From Tetrahymena thermophila SB210 (lineage: Eukaryota > Ciliophora > Oligohymenophorea > Hymenostomatida > Tetrahymenidae): DNA of 64,000 nt. Position 1 is the stretch's first letter. Each line of letters opens with the position of its first letter. The stretch is from the NCBI RefSeq assembly GCF_000189635.1, contig NW_002476473.1:60938-124937 (forward strand), read 5' to 3'. A program made the translations under genes and the position numbers. A model generated the notes under the pieces. It was given only the letters and a program-made list of their open reading frames with translations. It was not told where the DNA came from and searched no databases. Shown piece by piece: positions 53,702 through 64,000 of the stretch.

Positions 53702-54574
53702 TATTATTTTGGTTAAAGTGCTTTTATAAGTTAAGATATGAGTTTTTATTGTTTTTTATTTATAGTTTTTACTTTAGATTTAAAAAGCTTTTCTTGGTTT
53801 TTTTGGTATTGACTGATTCTATCTATCTGTACCTGCCTTAATTTTGTTTTTTGTTCAATATTAATTTATTTGATACTAACTTCTTAATTTAGTCTTTTGA
53901 CTGATAAATATATATATCAAATCTCTAAGACTTCATTCAAAATAAAATAATCATTCACGCTATGAAGAACTTATATCATTTTTTATCTATTAAAATTAAA
54001 TTATATATTTACATCAAATCTACCATTTTTATATTCAAACTCTATATCTATCTATATATATATTTATTAATACATTCTTCTTTTAATCTTTATGCTTTCA
54101 TAGTTTCTTATCTAATTTCATTCAATTTTTATTTTATAAATATTATTAAAATTTCTTTAAAATATTTTTTTATTTAATTTTACTTATTCCTTAATAGCAA
54201 TTATAAATTAAATTATTTAGTTTTTTAATAATCGTCTAAATTAAAAAAAATATTTTTATGTTAATTTAATTATAATTTTATTTTGAATTAGTTGTTCCAA
54301 AAAATAACTTAAAAAATAAATGATTTTTTTTATTAATAATTAATTATCATATAAAATACTAAATACAAATATATAAAGAGAAAAGTGTTATCCCACCACC
54401 ACCAGAATTTTTCTATTTAATTTTTTCTACGGAGGATAATATCTATTCACTAATTCAATTGTATAGCCTTGAAATAACAAGGCAGTACCATTATGGTACT
54501 ATATATATTTTCTATAATTAGTTAATTAATTAAATTTGCATTAATTGAAATTCAATATTTTTGAAAAAAAATAA
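53702..54574. other. divergent spacer between NHP2 and the LRR gene
   Basis: T-rich near NHP2, then AT-rich. Contains the pair of palindromes at 54467-54500. The stretch just before 54575 is conserved with the upstream regions of the other two leader copies. Confidence 0.6.
54467..54500. repeat. two adjacent small palindromes
   Basis: CCTTG-aaataa-CAAGG (54467-54482) is followed at once by AGTACCAT-T-ATGGTACT (54484-54500). They lie about 75-108 bp upstream of the LRR gene start. They could be hairpins or a protein-binding site; similar sequence was not seen upstream of the other leader copies. Confidence 0.6.
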
Positions 54575-57500
54575 ATGATAAAATAGATTAAAAAATACTA
54601 CATATTAGAAGAAGTAATAATTTATTTTTTTATGAAAAAGCTTTAAATTTATTTTTTTTAATATAAAAAGTTTTTAGACTCTTCACTTTAATCTCATTAG
54701 GTTCTCGATATTTTCCTAAAGTATATTTAATTTATAAATATTAATATTATTATCATTTTCTTTATATTTAACTTTCAGTTTATTTAAAATATTATTTATT
54801 ATATATTTCATTTTCAAAATTATTTTCTAAAAAAAAAACAAACTCATCAATATTTATTGATTTTTATTAATACAAATATTTTTTTAGCGATTTTAACTTA
54901 ATTTTCATTTCAGTTTTTAATTATTCATTATTGATTTTTTATTATTTCATATTTTTTCTTAGTTTTTGATATAAACACTTATAACTAATTTAAAACAATA
55001 AAGATCTTTTAATTTATTTGATTTATTTTTTTTTATTTTTATTGTAATTGCTTACTTTTTCTTCTTTCTTTGTTAATTTAACTCATTATTATATTTTTAT
55101 TCTTTGTTTTATTATTAATTAATCTTATTATTTCATATTTTCATTCTAATTAATTAACAAATTTCTTCTTCAATATTTAAAAAGTTACAATGAAATTGGT
55201 GATGAAGGTATATCAGGCTTAGGTTCTGCTTTAGCAAATTGCACTAATCTCTCAACTTTGAAACTTTACCTTATGTAAAAAGAGTTTATTTGTTTTGGAT
55301 TGTGATATTTATAATTAAAAAAACTAATTTTAATTTATTTGATTTATTTTTTTTTTTGCTTTTATTGTACTTGCTTACTTTTTCTTCTTTCTTTGTTAAT
55401 TTAACTCATTATTATATTTTTATTCTTTGCTTTTAATATTAACTAATCTTATTATTTCATATTTTTTGTTCATTTTTTCCTTCTAATTAATTAATTTCTT
55501 CTTGAATATTTAAAAAGTAAAAATCAAATTGGTGACGAAGGTGCATCAGGCTTAGGTTCTGCTTTAGCAAACTGCACTAATCTCTCAAATTTGACACTTG
55601 AGCTTTAGTAAAAAGAGTTTATTTGTTTTGGATTGTGATATTTATAATTAAAAAAACTAATTTAAAACTATATAGATCTTTTAATTTATTTGATTTATTT
55701 TTTTGTTTGTTTTATTGAGCTTACTTTTTCTTCTTTCTTTATTAATTTAACAAATTATTATATTTTTATTCTTTGCTTTTAATATTAATAAATCTTATTA
55801 TTTCATATTTTTTCTTCATTTTTTCCTACTAATGAATTAACTAAAATTTCATATCTCTTCTTGAATATTTAAAAAGTTAAAATCAAATTGGTAATTAAGG
55901 GGCATCAGGCTTAGGTTCTACTTTAGCAAATTGCACTAATCTATCAAATTTGACACTTAACCTTTAGTAAAAAGAGTTTATTTGTTTTGGATTGTGATAT
56001 TTATAATTAAAAGAACTATTTTAAAACAATAAAGATCTTTTAATTTATTTTATTGTGCTTGCCTACTTTTTCTTCTTTTTTTAATAATATAACTCATTAT
56101 AATATTTTTATTTTTTGCTTTTATTATTAATTAATATTATTATTTTATATTTTTTCTTATTTTTTACCTTCTAATGAATTAACTAATTAATTAATTATAT
56201 ATTTTTTCTTGAATATTTAAAAAGTTAAAATCAAATTGGTGATGAAGGTGCATCAGGCTTAGGTTATGCTTTAGCAAATTGCAATAATCTCTCTAATTTG
56301 ACACTTGACCTTTCGTAATAAGAGTTTATTTGTTTTGGATTTTAATATTATAATTAAAAAAATTTATTTAAAACAAAATAAATCTTTTAATTTATTTGAT
56401 TTATTTTTTTTGTTTTTATTGTGCTTGTTTTTTTTTTCTTTATTAATTTAACTCATTATTATATTTTTATTCTTTGTTTTATTATTAATTAATCTTATTT
56501 TTTCATATTTTTTCTTCATTTTTTCCTTCTAATGAATTAAATAATTAATTATATATTTCTTCATATATTTAAAAAGTAAGAATCAAATCGGTGTAATGGG
56601 TGTATCAGGCTTAGGTTCTGCTTTAGCAAATTGCACTAATATCTCAAATTTGAAACTTTACCTTTGGTAAAATGAGTTTATTTGTTTTGGATTGTGATAT
56701 TTATAATTAAAAGAACTAATTTAAAACAATAAAGAACTTTTAATTTAATTTATTTTATTTTATTTATTGTGTCTTACTTTTTCTTCTTTATTTGTTAATT
56801 TAACAAATTATTATATTTTTATTTTTTGTTTTATTATTAATTAATCTTAATATTACATATTCTTTCTTCATTTTTTCCCTTCTAATTAATTTCTTCTTCA
56901 ATTTTTAAAAAGGGGAAATCAAATTGGTGATGAAGGTGCATCAGGCTTAGGTTCTGCTTTAGCAAATAGCACTAATCTCTCAAATTTGACACTTGAACTT
57001 TCGTAAAAAGAGTTTATTTGTTTTGGATTGTGATATTTATAATTAAAAGAACTAATTTAAAACAATAAAGATCTTTTAATTTATTTTATTTTTTTTATTG
57101 TGCTTACTTACTTTTTCTTCTTTATTTGTTAATTTAACTCATTATTATATTTTTATTCTTTGTTTTATTATTAATTAATCTTATTATTTTATATTTTTCT
57201 TCATTTTTTCACTTCTAATGAATTAACTAATTTCTTCTTAAATATTTAAAAAGTTAAAATCAAATTGGTGATTAAGGGGCATCATGCTTAGGTTCTACTT
57301 TAGCAAATTGCACTAATCTCTCAAATTTGACACTTTGGATTTAGTAAAAAGAGTTTATTTGTTTTGGGTTGTGATATTTATAATTAAAAAACTAATTTAA
57401 AACAATATAGATCTTATAATTTATAGATTTATTTTATTGTGCTTGCTTACTTTTTCTTCTTTCTTTATTAATATAACTCATTATTATATTTTTATTCTTT

Positions 57501-60500
57501 ACTTTTAATATTAATTAATCTTATTATTTCATATTTTTTCTTCATTTTTTCCTTCTAATGAATTAACTAATTTCTTCTTCAATATTTAAAAAGTTTGAAT
57601 CAAATTGGTGACAAAGGTGCATCAGGCTTAGGTTCTGCTTTAGCAAATTGCACTAATCTCTCAAATTTGACACTTTAGATTTTGTAAAAAGAGTTTATTT
57701 ATTTTGGATTGTGAGAATTATAATTAAAAAATTTAATGTAAAACAATAAGGATCTTTTAATTTACTTCATTTAAATTATTGTGCTTGCTTACTTTTTCTT
57801 TTTTCTTTATTAATTTTACTCATAATAATATTTTTATTTTTTGCTTTTATTATAAATTAATATTATTATTTTATATTTTTTCTTCATTTTTTCCTATTAA
57901 TGAATTAAATAATTAATTATATATTTCTTTTTGAATATTTAAAAAGTTAAAATCAAATTGGCGATGAAGGTGCATCAGACTTAGGTTGTGCTTTAGCAAA
58001 CTGCACTAATCTCTCAAATTTGACACTTGGCCTTTAGTAAAAAGAGTTTATTTATTTTGGATTGTGATATTTATAATTAAAAGAACAATTTAAAACAATA
58101 AAGATCTTTTAATTTATTTTATTTTTTTTATTGTGCTTGCCTATTTTTTCTTCTTTCTTTGTTAATTTAACAAATTATTATATTTTTATTCTTTGTTTTA
58201 TTATTAATTAATCTTATTATTTCATATTCTTTCTTCATTTTCTCCCTTCTAATTAATTAACTAATTTCTTCTTCAATATTTAAAAAGGGTAAATCAAATT
58301 GGTGATGAAGGTGCATCAGGCTTAGGTTCTGCTTTAGCAAATTACACTAATCTCTCAAAATTGACACTTTTACTTTAGTAAAAAGAGTTTATTTGTTTTG
58401 GATTTTAATATTTATAATTAAAAAATCTAATTTAAAATAAAAGATCTTTTAATTTACTTGATTTATTTTATTGTGCTTGCTTACTTTTTCTTTTTTCTTT
58501 ATTAATATAACTCATAATAATATTTTTATTTTTTGCTTTTATTATAAATTAATATTATTATTTCATATTTTTTCTTCATTTTTTCCTTCTAATGAATTAA
58601 CTAATTAATTAATTATATATTTCTTCTTGAATATTTAAAAAGCCAAAATCGAATTGGTGATGAAGGTGCATCAGGCTTATGTTATGCTTTAGCAAATTGC
58701 ACTAATCTCTCAAATTTTACACTTGGCCTTTAGTAAAAAGAGTTTATTTGTTTTTGATTGTGAGATTTATAATTAAAAAAACTAATTTAAAACATTAAAG
58801 ATCTTTTAATTTATTTGATTTTTTTTCTTTTTTCTTTTTATTATGCTTGCTTACTTTTTCTTCTCTCTTTGTTAATTTAACAAATTATTATATTTTTATT
58901 TTTTGTTTTATTATTAATTAATCTTATTATTTTATATTTTTTTTTCATTTTTTCCCTTCTAATTAATTAACTAATTTCTTCTTTAATATTTAAAAAGTGA
59001 AAATCAAATTGGTGATGAAGGTGCATCAGGCTTAGGTTCTGCTTTAGCAAATTGCACTAATCTCTCAAATTTGTAACTTGTCCTTTCGTAAAAAGAGTTT
59101 ATTTATTTTGGATTGTATATTTATAATTAAAAAAAACTAATTTAAAACAATAAATATCTTTTTATTTATTTTATTTTTATTTGAACTCATTATTATATTT
59201 TTATTCTTTACTTTTAATATTAAGAAATCTTATTATTTCAATTTTTTTAATCATTTTTTCCTTCTAAAGAATTAACTAATAAATTATAAATTTCTTCATA
59301 TATTTAAAAAGTGAAAATCAAATTGGTGATGAAGGTGCATCAGGCTTAGGTTCTTTAGCAAATTGCATTAATCTCTCAAATTTGACACTTGAGCTTTCGT
59401 AAAAAGAGTTTATTTGTTTTGGATTGTCAGATTTATATTTAAAAAAAACTAATTTAAAACAAAATAGATCTTTTAATTTATTTGATTTATTTTTTTTGTT
59501 TTATTGTGCTTGCTTACTTATTCTTCTTTCTTTCATAATTTAAATCATTATTATATTTTTATTCTTTATTTTTAATATTAATTAATCTTATTATTTTATA
59601 TTTTTTGTTCATTTTTTCCTTCTAATGAATTAACTAATTAATTATATATTTCTTCATATATTTAAAAAGTTAAAATCAAATTAGTGATTAAGGGGCATCA
59701 GGCTTAGGTTCTGCTTTAGCAAATTGCACTAATCTCTTAAATTTGACACTTGAGCTTTCGTAAAAAGAGTTTATTTGTTTCGGATTGTGATTTTTATAAT
59801 TAAAAAAACTAATTTAAAACAATAAAGATCTTTTTATTTATTTTATTTTATATTGTGCTTACTTATTTTTTCTTCTTTCTTTAATAATTTAACTCATTAT
59901 ATTATTTTAAATTTTTGCATTTATTATTAATTAATCTTATTATTTCATCTTATTTCTTCATTTTTTATTCTAATGAATTAACTAATTAATTTTATATTTT
60001 TTCTTGAATATTTAAAAAGTGAAAATCAAATTGGTGACGAAGGTGCATCAGGCTTAGGTTCTGCTTTAGCAAATTGCACTAATCTCTCAAATTTGACACT
60101 TGGCCTTAAGTAAAAAGAGTTTATTTGTTTTGGATTGTGATATTTATAATTAAAAAAACTAATTTAAAACAAAAAAGATCTTTTAATTTATTTGATTTTT
60201 TTTTTTTTTTGATTTTATTGTGCTTGCTTACTATTTCTTCTTTCATTGCTAATTTAACTCATTATTTTATTTTTAATTTTTTTATTTATTATTAATTCTT
60301 CTTCAATATTTAAAAAGTAACAATCAAATTGGTGATGAAGGCGCATCAGGCTTAGGTTCTGCTTTATAAAATTGCACTAAACTCTCAAATTTGACACTTT
60401 ACCTTTCGTAATAAGAGTTTATTTGTTTTGGATTTTAATATTTATAATTAAAAAAACTAATTTAAAACAATAAAGATCTTTTATTTTATTTGATTTATTT

Positions 60501-61024
60501 TTTTTCTTCTTTTTATTGTGCTTGCTTACTTTTTCTTCTTTCTTTGTTAATTTAACTCATTATTTAATTTTAATTTTTGCTTTTACTATTAATTAATCTA
60601 TCTTATTATTTCATATTTTTTCTTATTTTTTTCCTTCTAATGAATTAACTAATAAATTTTATATTTCTTATTGAATATTTAAAAAGTGAAAATCAAATTG
60701 GTGCAATGGGTGCATCAGGCTTAAGTTCTGCTTTAGCAAATTGCACTAATCTCTCAAATTTGATACTTGACCTTGAGTAAAAAGAGTTTATTTGTTTTTG
60801 ATTGTGATATTTATAATTAAAAAAACTAATTTAAAAAAATAATGATCTTTTTTATTCTACTAATGTTTTTTTATTTATTAATTTAAGAAATTATTTTTAA
60901 TTTATAAATGAAATTTACAATAATTTTTTATAAAAGTTCTAACCAAATCAATGAATCATAAAAGCTCAGAGTAATTAGTAAATATCTTAAATCAAAAAGA
61001 TTAGTTATCTATAGAATATACTGA
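54575..61024 (+). CDS. leucine-rich repeat protein, 19 exons, 17 near-identical LRR exons
   Basis: Leader exon 54575-54720 (146 nt, starts MIKQIKKYYILEEVIIYFFM, ends SHQVLDIFL), then 17 one-repeat exons starting at 55185, 55518, 55877, 56225, 56577, 56913, 57254, 57594, 57947, 58288, 58643, 58998, 59312, 59670, 60020, 60318 and 60687, then a terminal exon 60937-61024 (SNQINESQKLRVISKYLKSK, TGA). Each repeat exon is 90 nt (59312 is 87, one codon less) and encodes a ribonuclease-inhibitor-like LRR with the core NQIGDEGASGLGSALANCTN, then LSNLTLDL. All introns are phase 2, so repeats can be gained or lost without frameshift. No in-frame TGA was found; the sum is 1761 nt (586 residues). LRR proteins of this type are numerous in ciliates; role unknown, protein binding is inferred. 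Confidence 0.85.
55185..60776 (+). repeat. tandem exon-plus-intron repeat array, 17 units of about 300-370 bp
   Basis: Each unit consists of a 90-nt LRR exon and an intron that begins GTAAAAAGAGTTTATTTG (with small variants), has a poly-T middle and ends in TATTTAAAAAG. Introns are nearly as alike as exons, which indicates recent duplication or gene conversion of whole exon-intron units. Spacings between exon starts are 298-369 bp. Confidence 0.92.
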
Positions 61025-61204
61025 TATTATAATAAACAATTGGAAAAAAAATGAGGAATAAATATTAAATAATTGAATAATATAAAATAATATGTTTTAT
61101 TATTTTAAATATAGAATAATGTTTTTTTAACCTAAAATATATGTAGATAAATAGATTTTATTATAGTTTTTTATATTAAAAAATACCATATTTTTGTAAA
61201 TTAA

Positions 61205-61300
61205 TATTGCTAATTGCAGATTTTTTTTTTGTAATAGAGAGATAAATAGTAATAGGTTACACCAATAACTATTTATCTTTCTAATATAATATTATATAAT
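61205..61300. repeat. hairpin element, copy 1
   Basis: ATTGCTAATTGCAGA plus a T-run and GTAATAG leads into a long inverted repeat (61236-61282): left arm AGAGAGATAAATAGT, right arm ACTATTTATCTTTCT, with GGTTACACC at the tip. Direct copy of the sequence at 62805. Not related to the LRR exon unit. Confidence 0.8.
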
Positions 61301-61462
61301 AGTATTTATATATATTTATGTATTTTGTAGGGATCGAACGTATGGCCATTTTTTTCATTCGGCCATTTAAATATATAAAAAATAAAGAAAATTAAAATAT
61401 AATATTATTTTTAAGATGTATTCTGGGTGCATTTATATGTGCGAGTATTTCTATTCTATTCT

Positions 61463-62562
61463 ATCACCAATTTAATTTACCCTTTTTAAATATTGAAGAA
61501 AAAATATAATTAAATAGCTATTTAGGATAATTTGGATAAGAAAATCAAGAAAAATAATGAAATAATAAGAAATTAATTAATAAATAATAAAATTAAATGT
61601 TGAAAATAAAAAAATTAGTTAAATTAAGAAACATAGAAGAAGAAAAAAAACAAGTAAATAAAATAATAAAAAAAAAGAAAGAAATTAAATAAAAATCTAA
61701 TAAACAAATTAAAAGAGTTATATTTTTTAAATTTATTTTTATTTTTATAGCTAAAAATATTACAAACTAAAACAAATAAATTCTTTGTTTTACACTAGAC
61801 AAAGTGTTAACTTTGAGAGATTAGTACAATTTTCTAAAGCAGAACCTAAGACTAATACACCTTAATCACCAATTTCATTCTCACTTTTTAAATATTGAAA
61901 AAAAAAATATATATTTAATTAATTAGTTATTTAGAAGGAAAAATAAAGAAAAAGTTGAAATAATAATAAGTAATGAATTAATAAATAAATAATAAAAGCA
62001 AATGTTGAAAATAAAAAATGAGTTAAATTAAGAATATAGAAGAAGAAAAAACACAAGTACAATAAAAGATAAGGAAAATAAATTAAATAAATAAAAAGCT
62101 AATAAACAAATTAAAATAATCATATTGTTTTAAATTCATTTTTATAACCAAAATATCACAATCCAAAAGAAGCAAACTTTTTATCAACTAAATGTTTTAG
62201 TAGGAAAAAATAAGTAAAAATATTAAATAATAAAAAATTAATAATTAATAAAAATTATAAAAGTGAAAATTAAGTTAAAATAACCAAAAATAAAATGAAT
62301 GAAAATAGGGATAATCTTTATTAGAAAAATAATATTTATTTTAAATAAACTAAAAGTTTAATATTTAAAAAATTTAATAGTAATAATTATTATTATTATT
62401 AATGACATATACCTCAGATCAATATGGAGAACTTAATGAGATTAAAGAGAAGAATTTTAAAACTTTTTATATTAGTAAAAATAAATTTAAAGAATATTGA
62501 TATAAAAATAAATAAATAATTACTTCTTCTAATTAGTGGTAATATTTAATCTATTATTTCAT
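61463..62562 (-). pseudogene. inverted, truncated and frameshifted copy of the LRR gene 5' end
   Basis: On the minus strand: a leader exon copy (62562-62413), an intron, one LRR exon (61883-61794, 90 nt, core NEIGDQGVLVLGSALENCTN) and the first bases of a second LRR exon that stops matching at about 61463. The leader copy is 150 nt instead of 146; the four extra bases after LEEVIIY shift the frame so that the later part (SSLQSHQVLHIDL, still readable in another frame) is lost. It therefore cannot make the normal product. The intron sequence is also homologous to the main array, so a genomic segment was copied and inverted. Confidence 0.8.
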
Positions 62563-62804
62563 TTTTTTTTTTCAAAAATATTTAATAGCAATTTATTTAT
62601 GAAAATTTAATTAATAATAAATGGATAAAAAGAACAAATAAATTATATGAATTTATAAATTTACTTTTAGTTAGTAAGAGAAATCACAAAAAAGTTAGTG
62701 TAACACTCATTATTAAATCTTAATATTTATATTTAAAATATGTACTGAAAAATATAGTTGGTATTAGAGATTGGAAATAAAGGATAATTAGTATGTGGAC
62801 TCAC

Positions 62805-62900
62805 TATTGCTAATTGCAGATTTTTTTTTTTGTAATAGAGAGATAAATAGTGATAGGTTACACCTATAACTATTTATCTTTCTAATAGAAATTAATATAA
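62805..62900. repeat. hairpin element, copy 2
   Basis: Same sequence as copy 1 with small differences; inverted repeat 62837-62883. Here the inner stem is perfect (ATAGGT-tac-ACCTAT inside AGATAAATAGT/ACTATTTATCT). The two copies lie in the same orientation, about 1.6 kb apart, on either side of the inverted LRR fragment. Confidence 0.8.
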
Positions 62901-63514
62901 TATTAAATAAATTTATATAATAGTATTTTATATATTTACATGTAATTGTATTTAATTTATAATAATTTAAATAAATTTAAAATTATTTATTTTGAAATAA
63001 AAATAAATTAAATTATTTATTAATTATAATTCTATTATAATACATATATATATATATTAAATTTTTTAATAAATAAATAAAAAAATATATTTCATAAAAA
63101 GTGGAATACAAACCATGAAATTTTTGTATGGCATCTTGCTATATTAGAAATATTATAAATATTCCCAAAATTACAAAACTAAAACAGAAAAATCTACTTA
63201 TAAACGTTATTCTTATAAAATTTAAGAACATTAACAACTAGAATTTTTTCAAATAGGACTAAATAAATAACTGACCATCTCTAATTCTTACTATATATAT
63301 TTTTAAGCGTTTGTTTTAAATACAAATATTAAGTTTAAATAGTGAATGTTAAATTAAGTTTTCTGTGATATCTCTTCATAAAACCAAATTATAAATTTAT
63401 ATTTGAAAATTAATTAATTATTATATTTATTTGTTCTTTTTATCCATTTATAATTAATTAATAAATTAATCAAATTTAATAAATTGCTATTTAATATTTT
63501 TGAAAAATAAATAA
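62900..63514. other. AT-rich spacer upstream of the third leader copy
   Basis: Contains an (AT)n bit near 63044-63058. From about 63430 it matches the region upstream of the inverted leader copy (TTATTTGTTCTTTTTATCCA), so the duplicated segment includes upstream flanking sequence. Confidence 0.6.
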
Positions 63515-64000
63515 ATGATATAATAGATTAAAAAATATAACTAATTAGAAGAAGTAATTATTAATTTTTATATTAATATCCTTTAAATTTATTTTAATTT
63601 ATAAAAAAAGTTTTTAAGGTCTTCACATTTACCTCATTAGATTCTCCATCTTGATCTGGGGTATATTTAATTAAAAGATATTATTTTTTTTATTATTAAT
63701 ATTTTTTGTATATTTAATTTTCAATTTATTTAAATAAATAATTTTTATTATATAAATTATCATTATTATTTAATGATTTTTATTAAAACAAAAATTTTTT
63801 AGCTATTTTAACTTAATTTTCATTTAAATTTTTAATTAATTATTTATTATTCATTTTTTATTATATGATACTTTTTCTTCATTTTTTGCTATTAAAATTT
63901 ACACTTAATAAAAGCAGTTTATTTGATTTGCATTGTAATATTTTTAATTATAAAAGTTAATTTAAAACATTAAAGTTCTTTTAATTTATTTGATTTGTTT
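63515..64000 (+). CDS. second direct copy of the LRR gene leader, continuing outside the window
   Basis: Leader exon 63515-63660 is 146 nt as in the intact gene, with ATG, MIQQIKKYNQLEEVIINFYI, and the end SSHLPHQILHLDLG before a GT donor. The following intron resembles the intact gene's first intron. At about 63890-63910 the expected first LRR exon is missing except for its last bases (AAATTTACACTTAATA), after which the typical repeat intron resumes. The first repeat thus seems deleted; later repeats, if any, lie beyond the window. Whether it is a gene or a pseudogene cannot be decided here. Confidence 0.6.

Noticed and set aside
53962-54177. 71-residue Ile/Tyr-rich plus-strand frame
   Set aside because: Pure AT-repeat composition in the NHP2 upstream spacer, no gene-like features.
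61329-61372. tRNA-like T-arm on the minus strand (ACGTTCGATCCC)
   Set aside because: Resembles a B box, but no D arm, anticodon arm or acceptor stem can be built around it; at most a tRNA-derived remnant.

Overview
The window looks like macronuclear DNA of a Tetrahymena-like ciliate. It is extremely AT-rich. Genes stay open only if TAA and TAG are read as glutamine and TGA is the sole stop: the ribosomal protein gene at 27.2-27.9 kb has TAA where other eukaryotes have a conserved Gln, and every long gene here is full of in-frame TAA/TAG. Introns are AT-rich, begin GT and end AG, and measure 46 nt to about 1.4 kb, unlike the uniformly tiny introns of Paramecium. All gene models were read by eye under this code. 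Splice sites were accepted only where phases and total coding lengths agree.

Layout. 0-17.4 kb: two very large head-to-tail paralogs for secretory-pathway membrane proteins (repeat-rich extracellular part, cysteine-rich module, multi-pass C-terminus); the first enters from outside the window. 18.4-19.0 kb: a small secreted protein. 20.5-21.1 kb: a LYAR-type zinc-finger nucleolar protein (minus). 22.1-23.1 kb: a six-exon FAM166/CIMIP2-type axonemal microtubule inner protein. 23.1-26.8 kb: a gene-poor stretch, then a possible exon of an unknown gene running into the 3' side of ribosomal protein uL16/RPL10 (minus). 30.0-30.5 kb: an E2-like conjugating enzyme with an altered HPN motif. 32.3-37.4 kb: a nine-exon, 924-residue Gln/Pro/Tyr-rich protein carrying a CCT motif (minus).

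40.4-47.9 kb: three tandem secreted pepsin-like aspartyl proteases. The middle one keeps both catalytic DTG triads, the first has DTG/DNG and the third has lost both. 49.0-52.5 kb: a nine-exon coiled-coil protein with an N-terminal CxxC...HxxC motif. 53.0-53.7 kb: the H/ACA snoRNP protein NHP2 (minus, three exons).

54.5-64.0 kb: a leucine-rich-repeat locus. One intact gene has a leader exon, 17 nearly identical one-repeat exons of 90 nt (one of 87) separated by nearly identical introns, and a terminal exon, giving 586 residues. Downstream lies an inverted, truncated and frameshifted copy of its 5' end, bracketed by two direct copies of a long hairpin sequence. A third, direct copy of the leader exon then runs out of the window. 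This region shows active rearrangement and is the most unusual part of the window.

No rRNA, CRISPR array or confident tRNA was seen. The remaining spacers are AT-rich with short microsatellites.
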